Assembly: GCA_902628275.1 (NCBI GenBank)
Contig: CACOMI010000002.1
Span: 116,643-180,642 of the forward strand
Direction of reading: 5' to 3'
DNA length: 64,000 nt
From: an uncultured Pelagibacteraceae bacterium
Lineage (GTDB): Bacteria; Pseudomonadota; Alphaproteobacteria; Pelagibacterales; Pelagibacteraceae
Shown: positions 42,257-51,915 of the stretch, in pieces
Layout of the letters: the number at the start of each line of letters is the position of its first letter
Numbering within the stretch: the stretch's first letter is position 1
Program-made: the position numbers and the translations under genes
Notes under the pieces: generated by a model
What the model was told of the DNA's origin: nothing
Seen by the model: the letters and a program-made list of their open reading frames with translations, nothing else
The model's database searches: none

Positions 42257-43251
42257 TATTTATTTTTATTTTCAGCCATTGTTAATGCAATTTTAAATGA
42301 ATTCAAAGTAGGTTCTAAGTTAGCTTTATTTTGACCAGCAATATCAAAAGCTGTACCATGAGCAGGAGTGGTTATAGGTATCGGCAAACCTCCTTGCACA
42401 GTTACTCCTTTATCAAATCCAAATGCTTTTAGACCTGATTGTAAAGCGTCATGATACATACCAACAATACAATCATGATTTTTGTTTTTATATGCTGTTA
42501 TAAACGACGTATCACAGGGCAACGGTCCATCAGCATTTATTCCTTGTTTTTTTGCCTCCTCAATAGCAGGTAAGATTTCATCTTTTTCCTCAGTACCAAA
42601 TTCTCCATGAGGATTGAGAGCTTGAACTGCCACTCTTGGTTTATCAATTCCATTTAATTTCATTGTTTCATTTATTAGTTTAATTGGCTTAATAATTTTT
42701 TCTTTTTTTATTTGGTTAGCTACTTCTCTAATCGGTATATGAGATGTAACTCTTGCAGTCCAAAAATTATCTATAACGTTAAATTCACAGAAAAAATTTT
42801 CAACATCTAGCTTTTCAGCCATTAAATGCAATTCATCTGAGTGCTTATTTCCCCCAAGTTTTAAGCTTGTTTTATTAAATGGACCAAAATTAATAGCGTG
42901 AATTTTGTTCTCTTTAGCAAGTTCTAGAGCTAAATTTAGCGCAGATAGAACGCTTTCACCTGACTCTTTTGAACATTCAGATAATTTGTATTCATGATTT
43001 TTACCTTTTGAAATGTCAATAAAGAATTTACTACCTTGTTCAAAATTAATATTTTCAAAATTATTTACAAATATTAAATCTTGAGAATTACCAGTTATTT
43101 TGTTTCCACTCTCTAATATTTTTTTTTCACCTATTACAATTATATTAACCTTATTGGTTATATTCTCATTTAATAATTTAGATACTAGCTCTGGCCCTAT
43201 ACCTGAAGGGTCGCCTAGTAATAGTGCTATATTAATTTTATTTTGGGACAT
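42256..43251 (-). CDS. PdxA family (4-hydroxythreonine-4-phosphate dehydrogenase-like; possible PdxA2)
   Basis: [78 protein letters not shown]. Confidence 0.9.
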   Translation of the reverse strand: MSQNKINIALLLGDPSGIGPELVSKLLNENITNKVNIIVIGEKKILESGNKITGNSQDLIFVNNFENINFEQGSKFFIDISKGKNHEYKLSECSKESGESVLSALNLALELAKENKIHAINFGPFNKTSLKLGGNKHSDELHLMAEKLDVENFFCEFNVIDNFWTARVTSHIPIREVANQIKKEKIIKPIKLINETMKLNGIDKPRVAVQALNPHGEFGTEEKDEILPAIEEAKKQGINADGPLPCDTSFITAYKNKNHDCIVGMYHDALQSGLKAFGFDKGVTVQGGLPIPITTPAHGTAFDIAGQNKANLEPTLNSFKIALTMAENKNK

Positions 43252-43320
43252 TTTTTTCTTTACGCTTTGTATTAGATTATGTTTATATAATTATTTATAA
43301 ATTAACTAAAGAGGGAAATA

Positions 43321-44295
43321 ATGAAAAAAAGCTTTAAACTATTTTTAGCAGCTGCTTTCCTAGTAACTGAATTTTTTGTTGTAGCTCTTCCATTAATGAT
43401 TACTTCAGCTAAAGCTGATGGTCATCCAATACAGGCAATAACTCACGCTGGTTTTGGTGGTGGAACTGACGTTACAACAAGAATGATGTTATTAAGAGCA
43501 AGAAGAGTCCTTAAGCAAGACATGCAATTAGTGAACAAAAAAGGTGGTGGTGGAGCCGCATCTATGGATTATATGATGTCTTTACCGGCTGATGGAAATC
43601 ACACTTTAACTTGGACAACAGGTCATGCTGTATCTATGGCTTTAGGAAAAACTAAAGTTAAGTTAAGTGATATGCAACCACTTGCTAGAGGTACTGACGA
43701 CCCTCAATTATTTGTTGTAAGTTGTAAAAATGACATCAAAGATGCTAAAAAATTTATTAGCACGCAAAAATCAAAATCACTAAAATATGGAACTACTCAT
43801 ACTGGTGGTATTGATGATGTTAGTGCAATCGCATTTACAAAAAAAGGTGGATTAAAAGATCCAACCATAGTTGCGTACAAAGGTGTTGCACCAATTAAAA
43901 CTAATCTTATCAAAGGAGATATTGATGTAGGTGTTTTAAACTTAGGTGAAGCATTAACTGAAATAAATGAAGGTAAACTTTGTGTTTCAGTTGTATTAGC
44001 AAACAATAGAATGGCTAAAATTGGAGACTCTCCAACAGCAAAAGAATTAGGTATTCCTGTTTCTTTATCTACTGTGAGAGGCTTTGTAACTAAAAAAGGT
44101 GCTCCAGCAGATAGGGTTAAACAACTTGAAGCTGGAATGATGAAAGCTATGAGCCACAACTATTACAAAAATTTCTTAACTGAAATTGGTCTTGATGAAA
44201 CTAGTGTAGTTGGTGCGGATGAATGGGGTAAGCAAATGGAAGAAATGCTTGCTGAAATGACTGCACAGCTTAAAGCTTTAGGTTACATTAACTAA
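43321..44295 (+). CDS. Tripartite tricarboxylate transporter substrate-binding protein (TctC family)
   Basis: Signal peptide; ITHAGFGGGTDVTTRMM, VNKKGGGGAASMDYM. Confidence 0.9.
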   Translation: MKKSFKLFLAAAFLVTEFFVVALPLMITSAKADGHPIQAITHAGFGGGTDVTTRMMLLRARRVLKQDMQLVNKKGGGGAASMDYMMSLPADGNHTLTWTTGHAVSMALGKTKVKLSDMQPLARGTDDPQLFVVSCKNDIKDAKKFISTQKSKSLKYGTTHTGGIDDVSAIAFTKKGGLKDPTIVAYKGVAPIKTNLIKGDIDVGVLNLGEALTEINEGKLCVSVVLANNRMAKIGDSPTAKELGIPVSLSTVRGFVTKKGAPADRVKQLEAGMMKAMSHNYYKNFLTEIGLDETSVVGADEWGKQMEEMLAEMTAQLKALGYIN

Positions 44296-44317
44296 TTTAA
44301 TTAAAAGTACATTTGAT

Positions 44318-44824
44318 ATGAAAAATGTACAAAAATTAAAAAGGGCAAACAAAAGTTTGCCCTTTTTTTTTAAAGATGAATTTAAAGTTTCTTTTGTAAT
44401 TATTTTTGTATCAATAATCTTACTTCTTACTACTTTTACGTTTGACGTTGTTCCTCCAATTTTGAATAGAGGAATTCAACCAGCAACATTTCCAAAAGCA
44501 TTACTAGTCTTGATAATTACAATGACATTACTTGTTTATTATTTAGCAACCAAAAATCCCTGGAAAAATGAAAAAAAATTACCAAAATCATTTTTCTTAA
44601 CATTGTTTAGTTTTATCTTATTTGTAATAGTTTCTAAAACTTTAGATTTCTTTTTAGCCATATCAGCTTTGTCAATTTTTGTTTCTTACTATTGGGGTGA
44701 AAAAAGATTGTTTTATTTATTATTAGTTGGAATTATTTTTCCAATTATTGTCTTTATTTTTTTTGAAACAATTTTGGGTTTAAGATTCCCTCCAGGTATA
44801 ATTACCAACATTTACTATAGCTAG
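44318..44824 (+). CDS. Tripartite tricarboxylate transporter small subunit (TctB family)
   Basis: Small multi-TM protein between tctC and tctA. Confidence 0.85.
   Translation: MKNVQKLKRANKSLPFFFKDEFKVSFVIIFVSIILLLTTFTFDVVPPILNRGIQPATFPKALLVLIITMTLLVYYLATKNPWKNEKKLPKSFFLTLFSFILFVIVSKTLDFFLAISALSIFVSYYWGEKRLFYLLLVGIIFPIIVFIFFETILGLRFPPGIITNIYYS
44338..44371 (+). terminator. Intrinsic terminator AAAAAGGGCAAAC-AAAA-GTTTGCCCTTTTT(TTTT) inside the tctB 5' coding region
   Basis: 13-bp perfect stem followed by Ts, read directly. Confidence 0.9.
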
Positions 44825-46294
44825 ATGGATAATTTACTTTTAATGTTGGCACCACTTTTCAGTTCTAAACTAATATTAGTTTTGTTTTTTGGAACTTTGT
44901 TTGGATTAATTTTAGGAGTGTTGCCTGGACTAGGACCAACAACAGGTGGAGCATTAATTTTACCATTTACTATGACATTAGATCCATTGTCTGCAATTGT
45001 TTTATTGACCTCTATCTATTGTGCTGGAACATATGGTGGCGCAATAACAGCTGTGCTTATAAATACTCCTGGTACTCCAGCAGCTGCAGCAACTTGTTTA
45101 GATGGTTATCCTTTAGCACAAAAAGGTGAAGCTGGAAGAGCTCTTGGTATGGCAACTGTATCAAGTACAGTTGGAGGTATTTTTAGTGTTATTATATTAG
45201 TTTTTTTTGCACCTATACTTGCACAACTTGCTTATGAGTTTGGTCAACCAGAATATTTTGCATTAGCCATTTTTGGTTTAACGATGCTTGCTTCAATAGG
45301 TGAGGGTAGCCCAATTAAGAATTTAATTGCAGGAGCATTTGGAATATTGATCTCAACAGTTGGAAAAGATTTTATGACTTCGATTGATCGTTTTACATTT
45401 GGTATAAATGAACTAACCGAAGGAATTGGTTTTATTCCAGTTGTAGTTGGTTTATTTGCAATGAGTGAGATGTTGACTCAATCTACACTTATTAATCAAG
45501 TATTTAACAGAATAGCTTTAAAAGCAATCAAGCTTCCAACTAAAGAAGATTATAAAAAAACTTGGAAGACAATTTTACGATCAAGTGGAATAGGATCTTT
45601 TATAGGAGTTTTACCAGCAGAAGGTGGAACTGTTGCATCTTTAATTGGCTATTCTGAAGCTAAGAGATTTTCAAAAAATCCAGAGGAATTTGGCAAAGGA
45701 TCAATAGAAGGTATTGCTGGTGCAGAAGCAGCAAATAATGCAGCAACTGGAGGTGCAATGGTTCCTACGTTAGCGCTTGGTATACCTGGTAGCGCAACAA
45801 CAGCAGTTATTCTCACTGGATTAATTATTCATGGGGTTAGACCTGGTCCAGACTTATTTAGAGAACAACCAGATTTCTTATATGGCATTTTTGGTGCAAT
45901 GCTAATAGCTAATATTCTCTTTTTTATTTTTGGATTTTTTGGAGCAAAAATATTTGCAAGAATAACTTTGGTACCTAACAAAATCTTATGGCCAATGATA
46001 TTTGCAGTTTCCGTATGTGGAACTTATTCTTTAAATCAATCTATAATAGATGTTTGGATTATGTTATTTTTTGGAGTTTTAGGTTTTTTTATGAGAAGAT
46101 ATGGCTTTTCTGTTGTTCCAGTTATCATAGGATTAATTTTAGGTGAGTTAGTCGAAGGAACACTAAGACAATCTCTGGTAATATTTGATGGAAATTGGCT
46201 GATGTTTTTTACAAGACCAATTGCATTAACTTTCTTTATTTTGTCTTTAATTGCTTTAGCTTTTCCTTTAATAAGATCAAAAAAAAATAAATAA
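44825..46294 (+). CDS. Tripartite tricarboxylate transporter large permease (TctA family)
   Basis: [52 protein letters not shown]. Confidence 0.95.
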   Translation: MDNLLLMLAPLFSSKLILVLFFGTLFGLILGVLPGLGPTTGGALILPFTMTLDPLSAIVLLTSIYCAGTYGGAITAVLINTPGTPAAAATCLDGYPLAQKGEAGRALGMATVSSTVGGIFSVIILVFFAPILAQLAYEFGQPEYFALAIFGLTMLASIGEGSPIKNLIAGAFGILISTVGKDFMTSIDRFTFGINELTEGIGFIPVVVGLFAMSEMLTQSTLINQVFNRIALKAIKLPTKEDYKKTWKTILRSSGIGSFIGVLPAEGGTVASLIGYSEAKRFSKNPEEFGKGSIEGIAGAEAANNAATGGAMVPTLALGIPGSATTAVILTGLIIHGVRPGPDLFREQPDFLYGIFGAMLIANILFFIFGFFGAKIFARITLVPNKILWPMIFAVSVCGTYSLNQSIIDVWIMLFFGVLGFFMRRYGFSVVPVIIGLILGELVEGTLRQSLVIFDGNWLMFFTRPIALTFFILSLIALAFPLIRSKKNK

Positions 46295-47043
46295 TGATTA
46301 AGTATGACTTAAAAAATCGAATTGCAGTTGTTACTGGTGGAGCTCAAGGGTTTGGTTTAGCAATAACCGAAAGATTTTTAGATGCAGGTGCAAATGTTGT
46401 GATTTGGGATATTGATGAGAGTGCTGCTAAAGTAGCTATTGATAAACTAAAATCAGAACACCTAAGTCATCAAATAGTAGATGTAACTAATTTTGAAACT
46501 ATTAATAAAAATTTAGAGGAAGTAGAAAAAAAATATGGAAAAATAGATATTTTTGTTAATAACGCAGGTATCACAGGCATGAATGCTACTTTAGCTGAAT
46601 ATCCTTTAGATGAATGGAAAAAGGTAATGAATTTAAATTTAAATTCTGTTTTTTATTGTTGTAAAGCAGTTGTACCTTTTATGTTAAAAAATGATTACGG
46701 TAGAATAGTAAATATTGCATCAATCGCAGGGAAAGAAGGAAATCCTAATGCAAGTGCTTATAGCACCTCTAAAGCTGGTGTAATAGGTTTAACAAAATCT
46801 TTGGGTAAAGAACTTGCACAAAAAAATATAGCTGTAAATTGTGTTACTCCTGCAGCTGCAAAAACGAGAATTTTTGATCAAATGACCGAAGAGCACATTA
46901 ACTACATGTTATCAAAAATTCCTAGAAACAAATTTGCAAAAGTAGAGGAGCTTGCTTCATTAGTTACTTGGTTGGCAAGTGAAGAAAATTCATTTTCAAC
47001 CGCAGCTGTTTTTGATTTAAGTGGTGGAAGAGCCACATATTAA
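46294..47043 (+). CDS. Short-chain dehydrogenase/reductase (FabG-like)
   Basis: AVVTGGAQGFGLAI, NNAGITG, YSTSKAGVIGLTKSLGKELA. Confidence 0.92.
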   Translation: MIKYDLKNRIAVVTGGAQGFGLAITERFLDAGANVVIWDIDESAAKVAIDKLKSEHLSHQIVDVTNFETINKNLEEVEKKYGKIDIFVNNAGITGMNATLAEYPLDEWKKVMNLNLNSVFYCCKAVVPFMLKNDYGRIVNIASIAGKEGNPNASAYSTSKAGVIGLTKSLGKELAQKNIAVNCVTPAAAKTRIFDQMTEEHINYMLSKIPRNKFAKVEELASLVTWLASEENSFSTAAVFDLSGGRATY

Positions 47044-47044
47044 A

Positions 47045-47944
47045 ATGTATATAGGAATAGATCTTGGTGGAACAAAAACCGAGTCTATAATTCTTGATGA
47101 AAATGGTAAAGAGATTGAAAGACTGAGAAAAGATACTCCTCAAAATTATAATGGTACTTTAGATACATTATGTGGCTTAGTAAATTACTTAGAGGATAAA
47201 TATCAAAAAAAATGTACTGTAGGTGTAGGAACTCCAGGTGCATTGTCCAAAGAAACTAATTGTATTAAAGGAGGAAACTCCACGTGGCTTAACGGGAGAC
47301 CTTTAAAAAATGATATTGAATTAAGATTGAACAGAAAAATTATTTTGGAGAATGATGCAAACTGTTTTGCTTTATCAGAAGCTTATGATGGTGCTGGATC
47401 TAAACATAATATTGTTTTTGGTGTAATAATTGGAACCGGTGTTGGAGGAGGTTTAATTATTAATAAAAAAATAATAAATGGTTTTAACAATATTACAGGT
47501 GAATGGGGGCATAACCAAATGCCTTTTGGATCTAATGATAAGTGGAATAGACATGACTGTTATTGTGGAAAAAAAGGATGTATAGAAACTTTTTTATCTG
47601 GCCCTGGTTTTTCCAAACATTATTCTGATACTCATAATGTTAAATTAGATGCAAAAACTATTCAGAAAAATGCTAATGAAGGGGATGAAAAAGCTCTGGA
47701 ATTTATCTTTGAATACTTAGATTATTTAGCAAGAGGATTATCGCAAGTAATAAATATTATTGATCCAGGAGCAATTGTTTTAGGAGGAGGAGTATCTAAT
47801 ATGAAACAAATTTATGAAAATATTAATCCAAAATTAAAAAAATATGTTTTTAGCGACACAGTGAATACCGAAGTGGTAAAAAATAAATTTGGAGACTCTA
47901 GCGGTGTAAGAGGAGCCGCTGATCTAGGAAGACAGTCAATTTAA
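47045..47944 (+). CDS. ROK family sugar kinase
   Basis: MYIGIDLGGTKTESIILDE, GTGVGGGLIINKKII, CYCGKKGCIETFLSG; start set at ATG 47045 just after the SDR stop. Confidence 0.9.
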   Translation: MYIGIDLGGTKTESIILDENGKEIERLRKDTPQNYNGTLDTLCGLVNYLEDKYQKKCTVGVGTPGALSKETNCIKGGNSTWLNGRPLKNDIELRLNRKIILENDANCFALSEAYDGAGSKHNIVFGVIIGTGVGGGLIINKKIINGFNNITGEWGHNQMPFGSNDKWNRHDCYCGKKGCIETFLSGPGFSKHYSDTHNVKLDAKTIQKNANEGDEKALEFIFEYLDYLARGLSQVINIIDPGAIVLGGGVSNMKQIYENINPKLKKYVFSDTVNTEVVKNKFGDSSGVRGAADLGRQSI

Positions 47945-48043
47945 TAAGATAAATTAAAAGTTTTAAAATAAAAAAAATATTTGTTGTAAAAAGAGTCTCT
48001 GTTATTGGAGCTTTATAATTTATGGTGGTATAACTTGCTCTAG

Positions 48044-49012
48044 GTGAAAGTTAAAAGCTCAATTATTCAAAATAAATTTATTAGAGTCCAAACTCTAAAT
48101 TATGGAGCTAGTCTTTTTGAAATTTATCATAAGAAAAAAAAAATAAATTTAGTTTTAAATTTAGGATCAAAAGAAAATTATCGATATAAGCATCCAAGCG
48201 TTGGATCAACATGTGGAAGGTATGCAGGTAGAATTTCTAATTCAAAATTTAAAATTGCAAATAAAAAATTCATTTTAAGTTCAAATGAGGGTAAAAATAT
48301 ACTGCATGGCGGCAAAGTTGGTTTCTCTTACTATCCATGGAAAAAATTGAATCAAACAAAAGATAAAATTATATATCAACTTCATTCAAGAGATAATGAT
48401 CAAGGCTTCCCAGGGAATCTAACAGTTGGTTGTACTTATCAAATTAGAAATAAATATCTGATTATAAAATATGAATATAAATCAGATAAATGTACTCATG
48501 TAAACTTGACAAATCATAGTTATTGGAATTTGGAAAAAAATAAAAAAAAATTGATTTATAATCATGATTTAAAATTAAACTCACATAAATATCTTCAAAT
48601 AAATAAATATTTAATTCCAACAGGTGTTTTTAAAAAGGTAAAAAACTCTATTTATGATTTTTTAAGTTTTGAAAATATTGGTAAAAAATTGAATTATTTT
48701 AAAAAGAAAAAGTTAAATGCTAAATTTAAAGGTTTTGATACTACGTTTGTAATTAAAAAAAATTCCAGAAATTTTGTTGGATCTTTAAAAAATAATAAAA
48801 GTAATATTGAAGTTAATTTTTTTTCAAATTTACCTGGTGTTCAACTTTATTCAGCACAGAATTTGAAGTACAAAAAAAAATTATTTCCATATCAAGGTAT
48901 TTGTTTAGAGACTCAATATTTTCCCGATACTCCCAATAAAAAAAATTTTCCAAGCACATTGATTAAACCTAATAAAAAATACACATGCTTTACCAAAATT
49001 AAGATCACTTAA
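48044..49012 (+). CDS. galM: Aldose 1-epimerase
   Basis: GTG start; NYGASLFEIYH, GRYAGRISNSKF, VNLTNHSYWNL, GVQLYSAQ, CLETQYFPDTPN. Confidence 0.92.
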   Translation: MKVKSSIIQNKFIRVQTLNYGASLFEIYHKKKKINLVLNLGSKENYRYKHPSVGSTCGRYAGRISNSKFKIANKKFILSSNEGKNILHGGKVGFSYYPWKKLNQTKDKIIYQLHSRDNDQGFPGNLTVGCTYQIRNKYLIIKYEYKSDKCTHVNLTNHSYWNLEKNKKKLIYNHDLKLNSHKYLQINKYLIPTGVFKKVKNSIYDFLSFENIGKKLNYFKKKKLNAKFKGFDTTFVIKKNSRNFVGSLKNNKSNIEVNFFSNLPGVQLYSAQNLKYKKKLFPYQGICLETQYFPDTPNKKNFPSTLIKPNKKYTCFTKIKIT

Positions 49013-49084
49013 TCAATTATTAGCAAATAGTAATGTTAAATTTTATTTAAATTTATAAAGATCCATTGTTTTGACATAATTTTT

Positions 49085-49609
49085 TTGTTAGCTTTGAATA
49101 TGAAAAAAATAATTCTTATAACTTTTTTTAGCTTATTATTTTTCACAAATTCAAATGCTGCTTGCGATGATCCTTTAACCGAAGGTGTAGATTATTCAAA
49201 TTGTAGATTTTCAGACTCACAAGATTTACAGGGAAGCTATCTGCCAAACTCGAATCTTTCATTTGCAAGTTTCATTCAAGTAAATTTTGATAAAAGTATC
49301 ATGATGACTTCAAATTTGTCATTTGGAACATTTCCTGAGTCTACATTTGTAAGAGCAAACCTATATGAGTCTGTTTCTATAGGAGCAAATTTTGAAAAAA
49401 CTAACTTTACTGGAGCTAACTTAACTAGAGTTGATTTTATGGGTGCGACTTTAATTGAAGCAAATTTTCAAAATTCTAATTTAATGGAAGCTAATTTTAC
49501 ATCCTCTAACATTACTAATGCTAATTTTGATGGAGCTAATTTAACCGGAGCTACTTGGACCAATGGTCAAACTTGCGGTCCTGAGTCTATTGGTACCTGT
49601 AAACAGTAA
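49085..49609 (+). CDS. Secreted pentapeptide-repeat protein
   Basis: Signal peptide followed by A(N/D)LxxAxF-type repeats (ANFEKTNFTGANLTRVDFMGATLIEANFQNSNLMEANF). Confidence 0.87.
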   Translation: MLALNMKKIILITFFSLLFFTNSNAACDDPLTEGVDYSNCRFSDSQDLQGSYLPNSNLSFASFIQVNFDKSIMMTSNLSFGTFPESTFVRANLYESVSIGANFEKTNFTGANLTRVDFMGATLIEANFQNSNLMEANFTSSNITNANFDGANLTGATWTNGQTCGPESIGTCKQ

Positions 49610-49612
49610 TCA

Positions 49613-49906
49613 ATGAATACATCAGTTAATACTGACGATGTTATTTTTAATTTTTTTAAACAAATTTGTGATGAAAAGAATGATGAAAAATGTGTGGAGC
49701 TAGGTAAAGAATGGATAAAAGCGATGGAGACAAATCTATCTGAAATGGAAAAAAATCTTAATGGAGCTGACAAGTTAAAGCATAAAGATGATATTCAAAG
49801 CAATCGTGATCACTTAAATAGTCTGAAGAATAAAAACTCCTCTGAATGGAGACAATATGCAACTCAATGCATGATTGAAATAATGAATCATAAGAACCAA
49901 AAATAA
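49613..49906 (+). CDS. Hypothetical 97-aa protein adjacent to the pentapeptide protein
   Basis: ORF, 3-nt gap from upstream gene, same strand. Confidence 0.6.
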   Translation: MNTSVNTDDVIFNFFKQICDEKNDEKCVELGKEWIKAMETNLSEMEKNLNGADKLKHKDDIQSNRDHLNSLKNKNSSEWRQYATQCMIEIMNHKNQK

Positions 49907-49958
49907 TTAAGGAAATAAAATTTAAATTACTAGCCATATCAATTAATTTAATATAGAA

Positions 49959-50029
49959 ATCTTTTTAAGGGGTGTCTTAACAGACTGAGATTATACCCTA
50001 AGAACCTGTCCGGTAATTCAGAAAGGGAT
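49959..50029 (+). ncRNA. TPP riboswitch (THI element)
   Basis: GGGGTGTC-TTAACA-GACTGAGATTATACCCTAAGAACCTG core plus closing P1 ATCTTTTT/AAAGGGAT. Confidence 0.93.
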
Positions 50030-50032
50030 AAA

Positions 50033-51472
50033 ATGGATAAAGTATATTTTTTAAGTCAACAATCATCTTTAGTTATAGTTATTTCAATAAGTTTTATATT
50101 TGCAATAATAGGTCTTTATCATTCAAAAAAATTTCAAGGTATAAATAATTACCTAACAGCGAATAGAAATATAGAATTATTGTCTTTGACCACAAGTCTA
50201 GTTGCTTCAGCATTAGGTGCTTGGATTCTTTTTGGTCCTGTTGCTGCTGCGACATGGGGTGGTCTAGGTGCAGTAATTGGCTATGCATTAGGAACAGCTT
50301 TTCCAATGATCTTTTTAATTTATTTAGGAAAAAAAATAAGAAGTGATTTTCCTAAAGGATCTTCCTTAATTGAATTTATGAGAAAAAAGTTTGGCAAGAG
50401 CTTATTTAAATTAATTCTACTAATGACAATTTTTTATATGTTTATTTTCCTTTGCGCTGAAGTAACTGCAGTGGCAGTTTTAATCAATTATCTATCAGGA
50501 ACAGAACTTTGGATTACGGCTTTAATTGTATTGATATCAACTCTGACTTATACGCTGTATGGTGGTTTAAGAGCATCAATATTTACTGACAACATTCAAA
50601 TGGTTGTAATCGGAATATTACTATTTATTTTAATTTTAATAATTAGTTCATCAAGTGGAAGTAATTTTTCATTCGAATTTATTGAGAGTAAAAATCCACA
50701 ACTTTTAAGCTCATCATATATTCCAAATTATACAGCTGGGCTAACTTTTTTTATAGCTGTCGCAGCAACAAATTTATTTCATCAGGGTAATTGGCAAAGA
50801 GTATATGCAGCAAAAAATTACCAAACTTTAAAAACAAGTTTGATCATCTCATTTTTTATAGTTATCCCTATTATTTTTATAATGGGTTTTATCGGAATGG
50901 TTTCATTTTCTATAGACTCAAGTACAAGAGCTGATTTAGGTTTTTTTACTTTGTTATTAAAAGATCAAAAAGAACTTATATCTTTAATTATTATTATACT
51001 GGGATTATCACTTACAATTTCTACAGTAGATACTTTAGTAAATGCCATTTCAAGCTTGTTTGTTGTTGACGGTAAAGCAACTTTTGGATTAAATAAAAAT
51101 ACAGATTATTTAAAAATATCAAAATATTTTATTATTCTTTTATCTATAATTGCTTTTGGTATAGCTTCTAAAGGATTTGATATTTTGTATTTATTTTTAT
51201 TAGCTGATTTGTTTTGTTGTGCATTCGTTATAACTGTTTTTTATAGTTTTTATAAAAAAATAGATGAAAAAACTGCTTTTATTTCAATTATAATTGGTTT
51301 GGTTGGAGGTTTTTTAATGTTTCCTTTTCCAGATTTTTCTAAAAGTTTATTAGTTGGAGTATTTTTATCTAAAGAATTATTTTCATCGTTTATAACTCAG
51401 TCTCTATTATTTTTATCTTTTCTTTTTGCAACTTTTATACCTGCAATAATTTTAAGAATTAAAAATATTTAA
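50033..51472 (+). CDS. thiV: Sodium:solute symporter family transporter under TPP riboswitch; ThiV-like putative thiamin-precursor (HMP) transporter
   Basis: SSS-family membrane protein (ATWGGLGAVIGYALGTAFPM, NLFHQGNWQRVYAAKN) directly after TPP riboswitch. Confidence 0.85.
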   Translation: MDKVYFLSQQSSLVIVISISFIFAIIGLYHSKKFQGINNYLTANRNIELLSLTTSLVASALGAWILFGPVAAATWGGLGAVIGYALGTAFPMIFLIYLGKKIRSDFPKGSSLIEFMRKKFGKSLFKLILLMTIFYMFIFLCAEVTAVAVLINYLSGTELWITALIVLISTLTYTLYGGLRASIFTDNIQMVVIGILLFILILIISSSSGSNFSFEFIESKNPQLLSSSYIPNYTAGLTFFIAVAATNLFHQGNWQRVYAAKNYQTLKTSLIISFFIVIPIIFIMGFIGMVSFSIDSSTRADLGFFTLLLKDQKELISLIIIILGLSLTISTVDTLVNAISSLFVVDGKATFGLNKNTDYLKISKYFIILLSIIAFGIASKGFDILYLFLLADLFCCAFVITVFYSFYKKIDEKTAFISIIIGLVGGFLMFPFPDFSKSLLVGVFLSKELFSSFITQSLLFLSFLFATFIPAIILRIKNI

Positions 51473-51474
51473 AC

Positions 51475-51843
51475 CTAGATTGATGATCTTATAGCTTTAT
51501 AAATAAGATCCTTTGATGTTTCACCAATACTTCTATAAATTTCTTTATTTTCTTTAAAAATTAAAAGAGTTGTCTGGTATTGTACGTTAAAGAATTTTGC
51601 AATTTCTTTATTTGTTACATCGAAAGCAAAATATTCAATATTATCAAAATCATTAACAGCTTTATTTAAAACTTTCATTTGACTGGCACAAGATGTGCAA
51701 TACTTAATCCAAGAACTTACTACTACCACTTTCCCTTCTGATAATGCTTTATCAAAATCTACTTTGTTGTAAGTAGTTTCTTTTGCAATCGCGTTAAAGT
51801 TAAATACAGAAATACAAAAAATTAATAATAATATTTTTTTCAT
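51475..51843 (-). CDS. Thioredoxin-fold secreted protein
   Basis: Signal peptide; VVVVSSWIKYCTSCASQMKVLNKA with CxxC. Confidence 0.83.
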   Translation of the reverse strand: MKKILLLIFCISVFNFNAIAKETTYNKVDFDKALSEGKVVVVSSWIKYCTSCASQMKVLNKAVNDFDNIEYFAFDVTNKEIAKFFNVQYQTTLLIFKENKEIYRSIGETSKDLIYKAIRSSI

Positions 51844-51915
51844 TGAATAACTTATTTATGATAATTTTATTAGATTGTAATCCACTAAATTGTCTCTATA
51901 TACGTATTGTCTATA

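Noticed and set aside
43797-44159. 120-aa minus-strand ORF opposite tctC
   Set aside because: Antisense shadow ORF without independent support.
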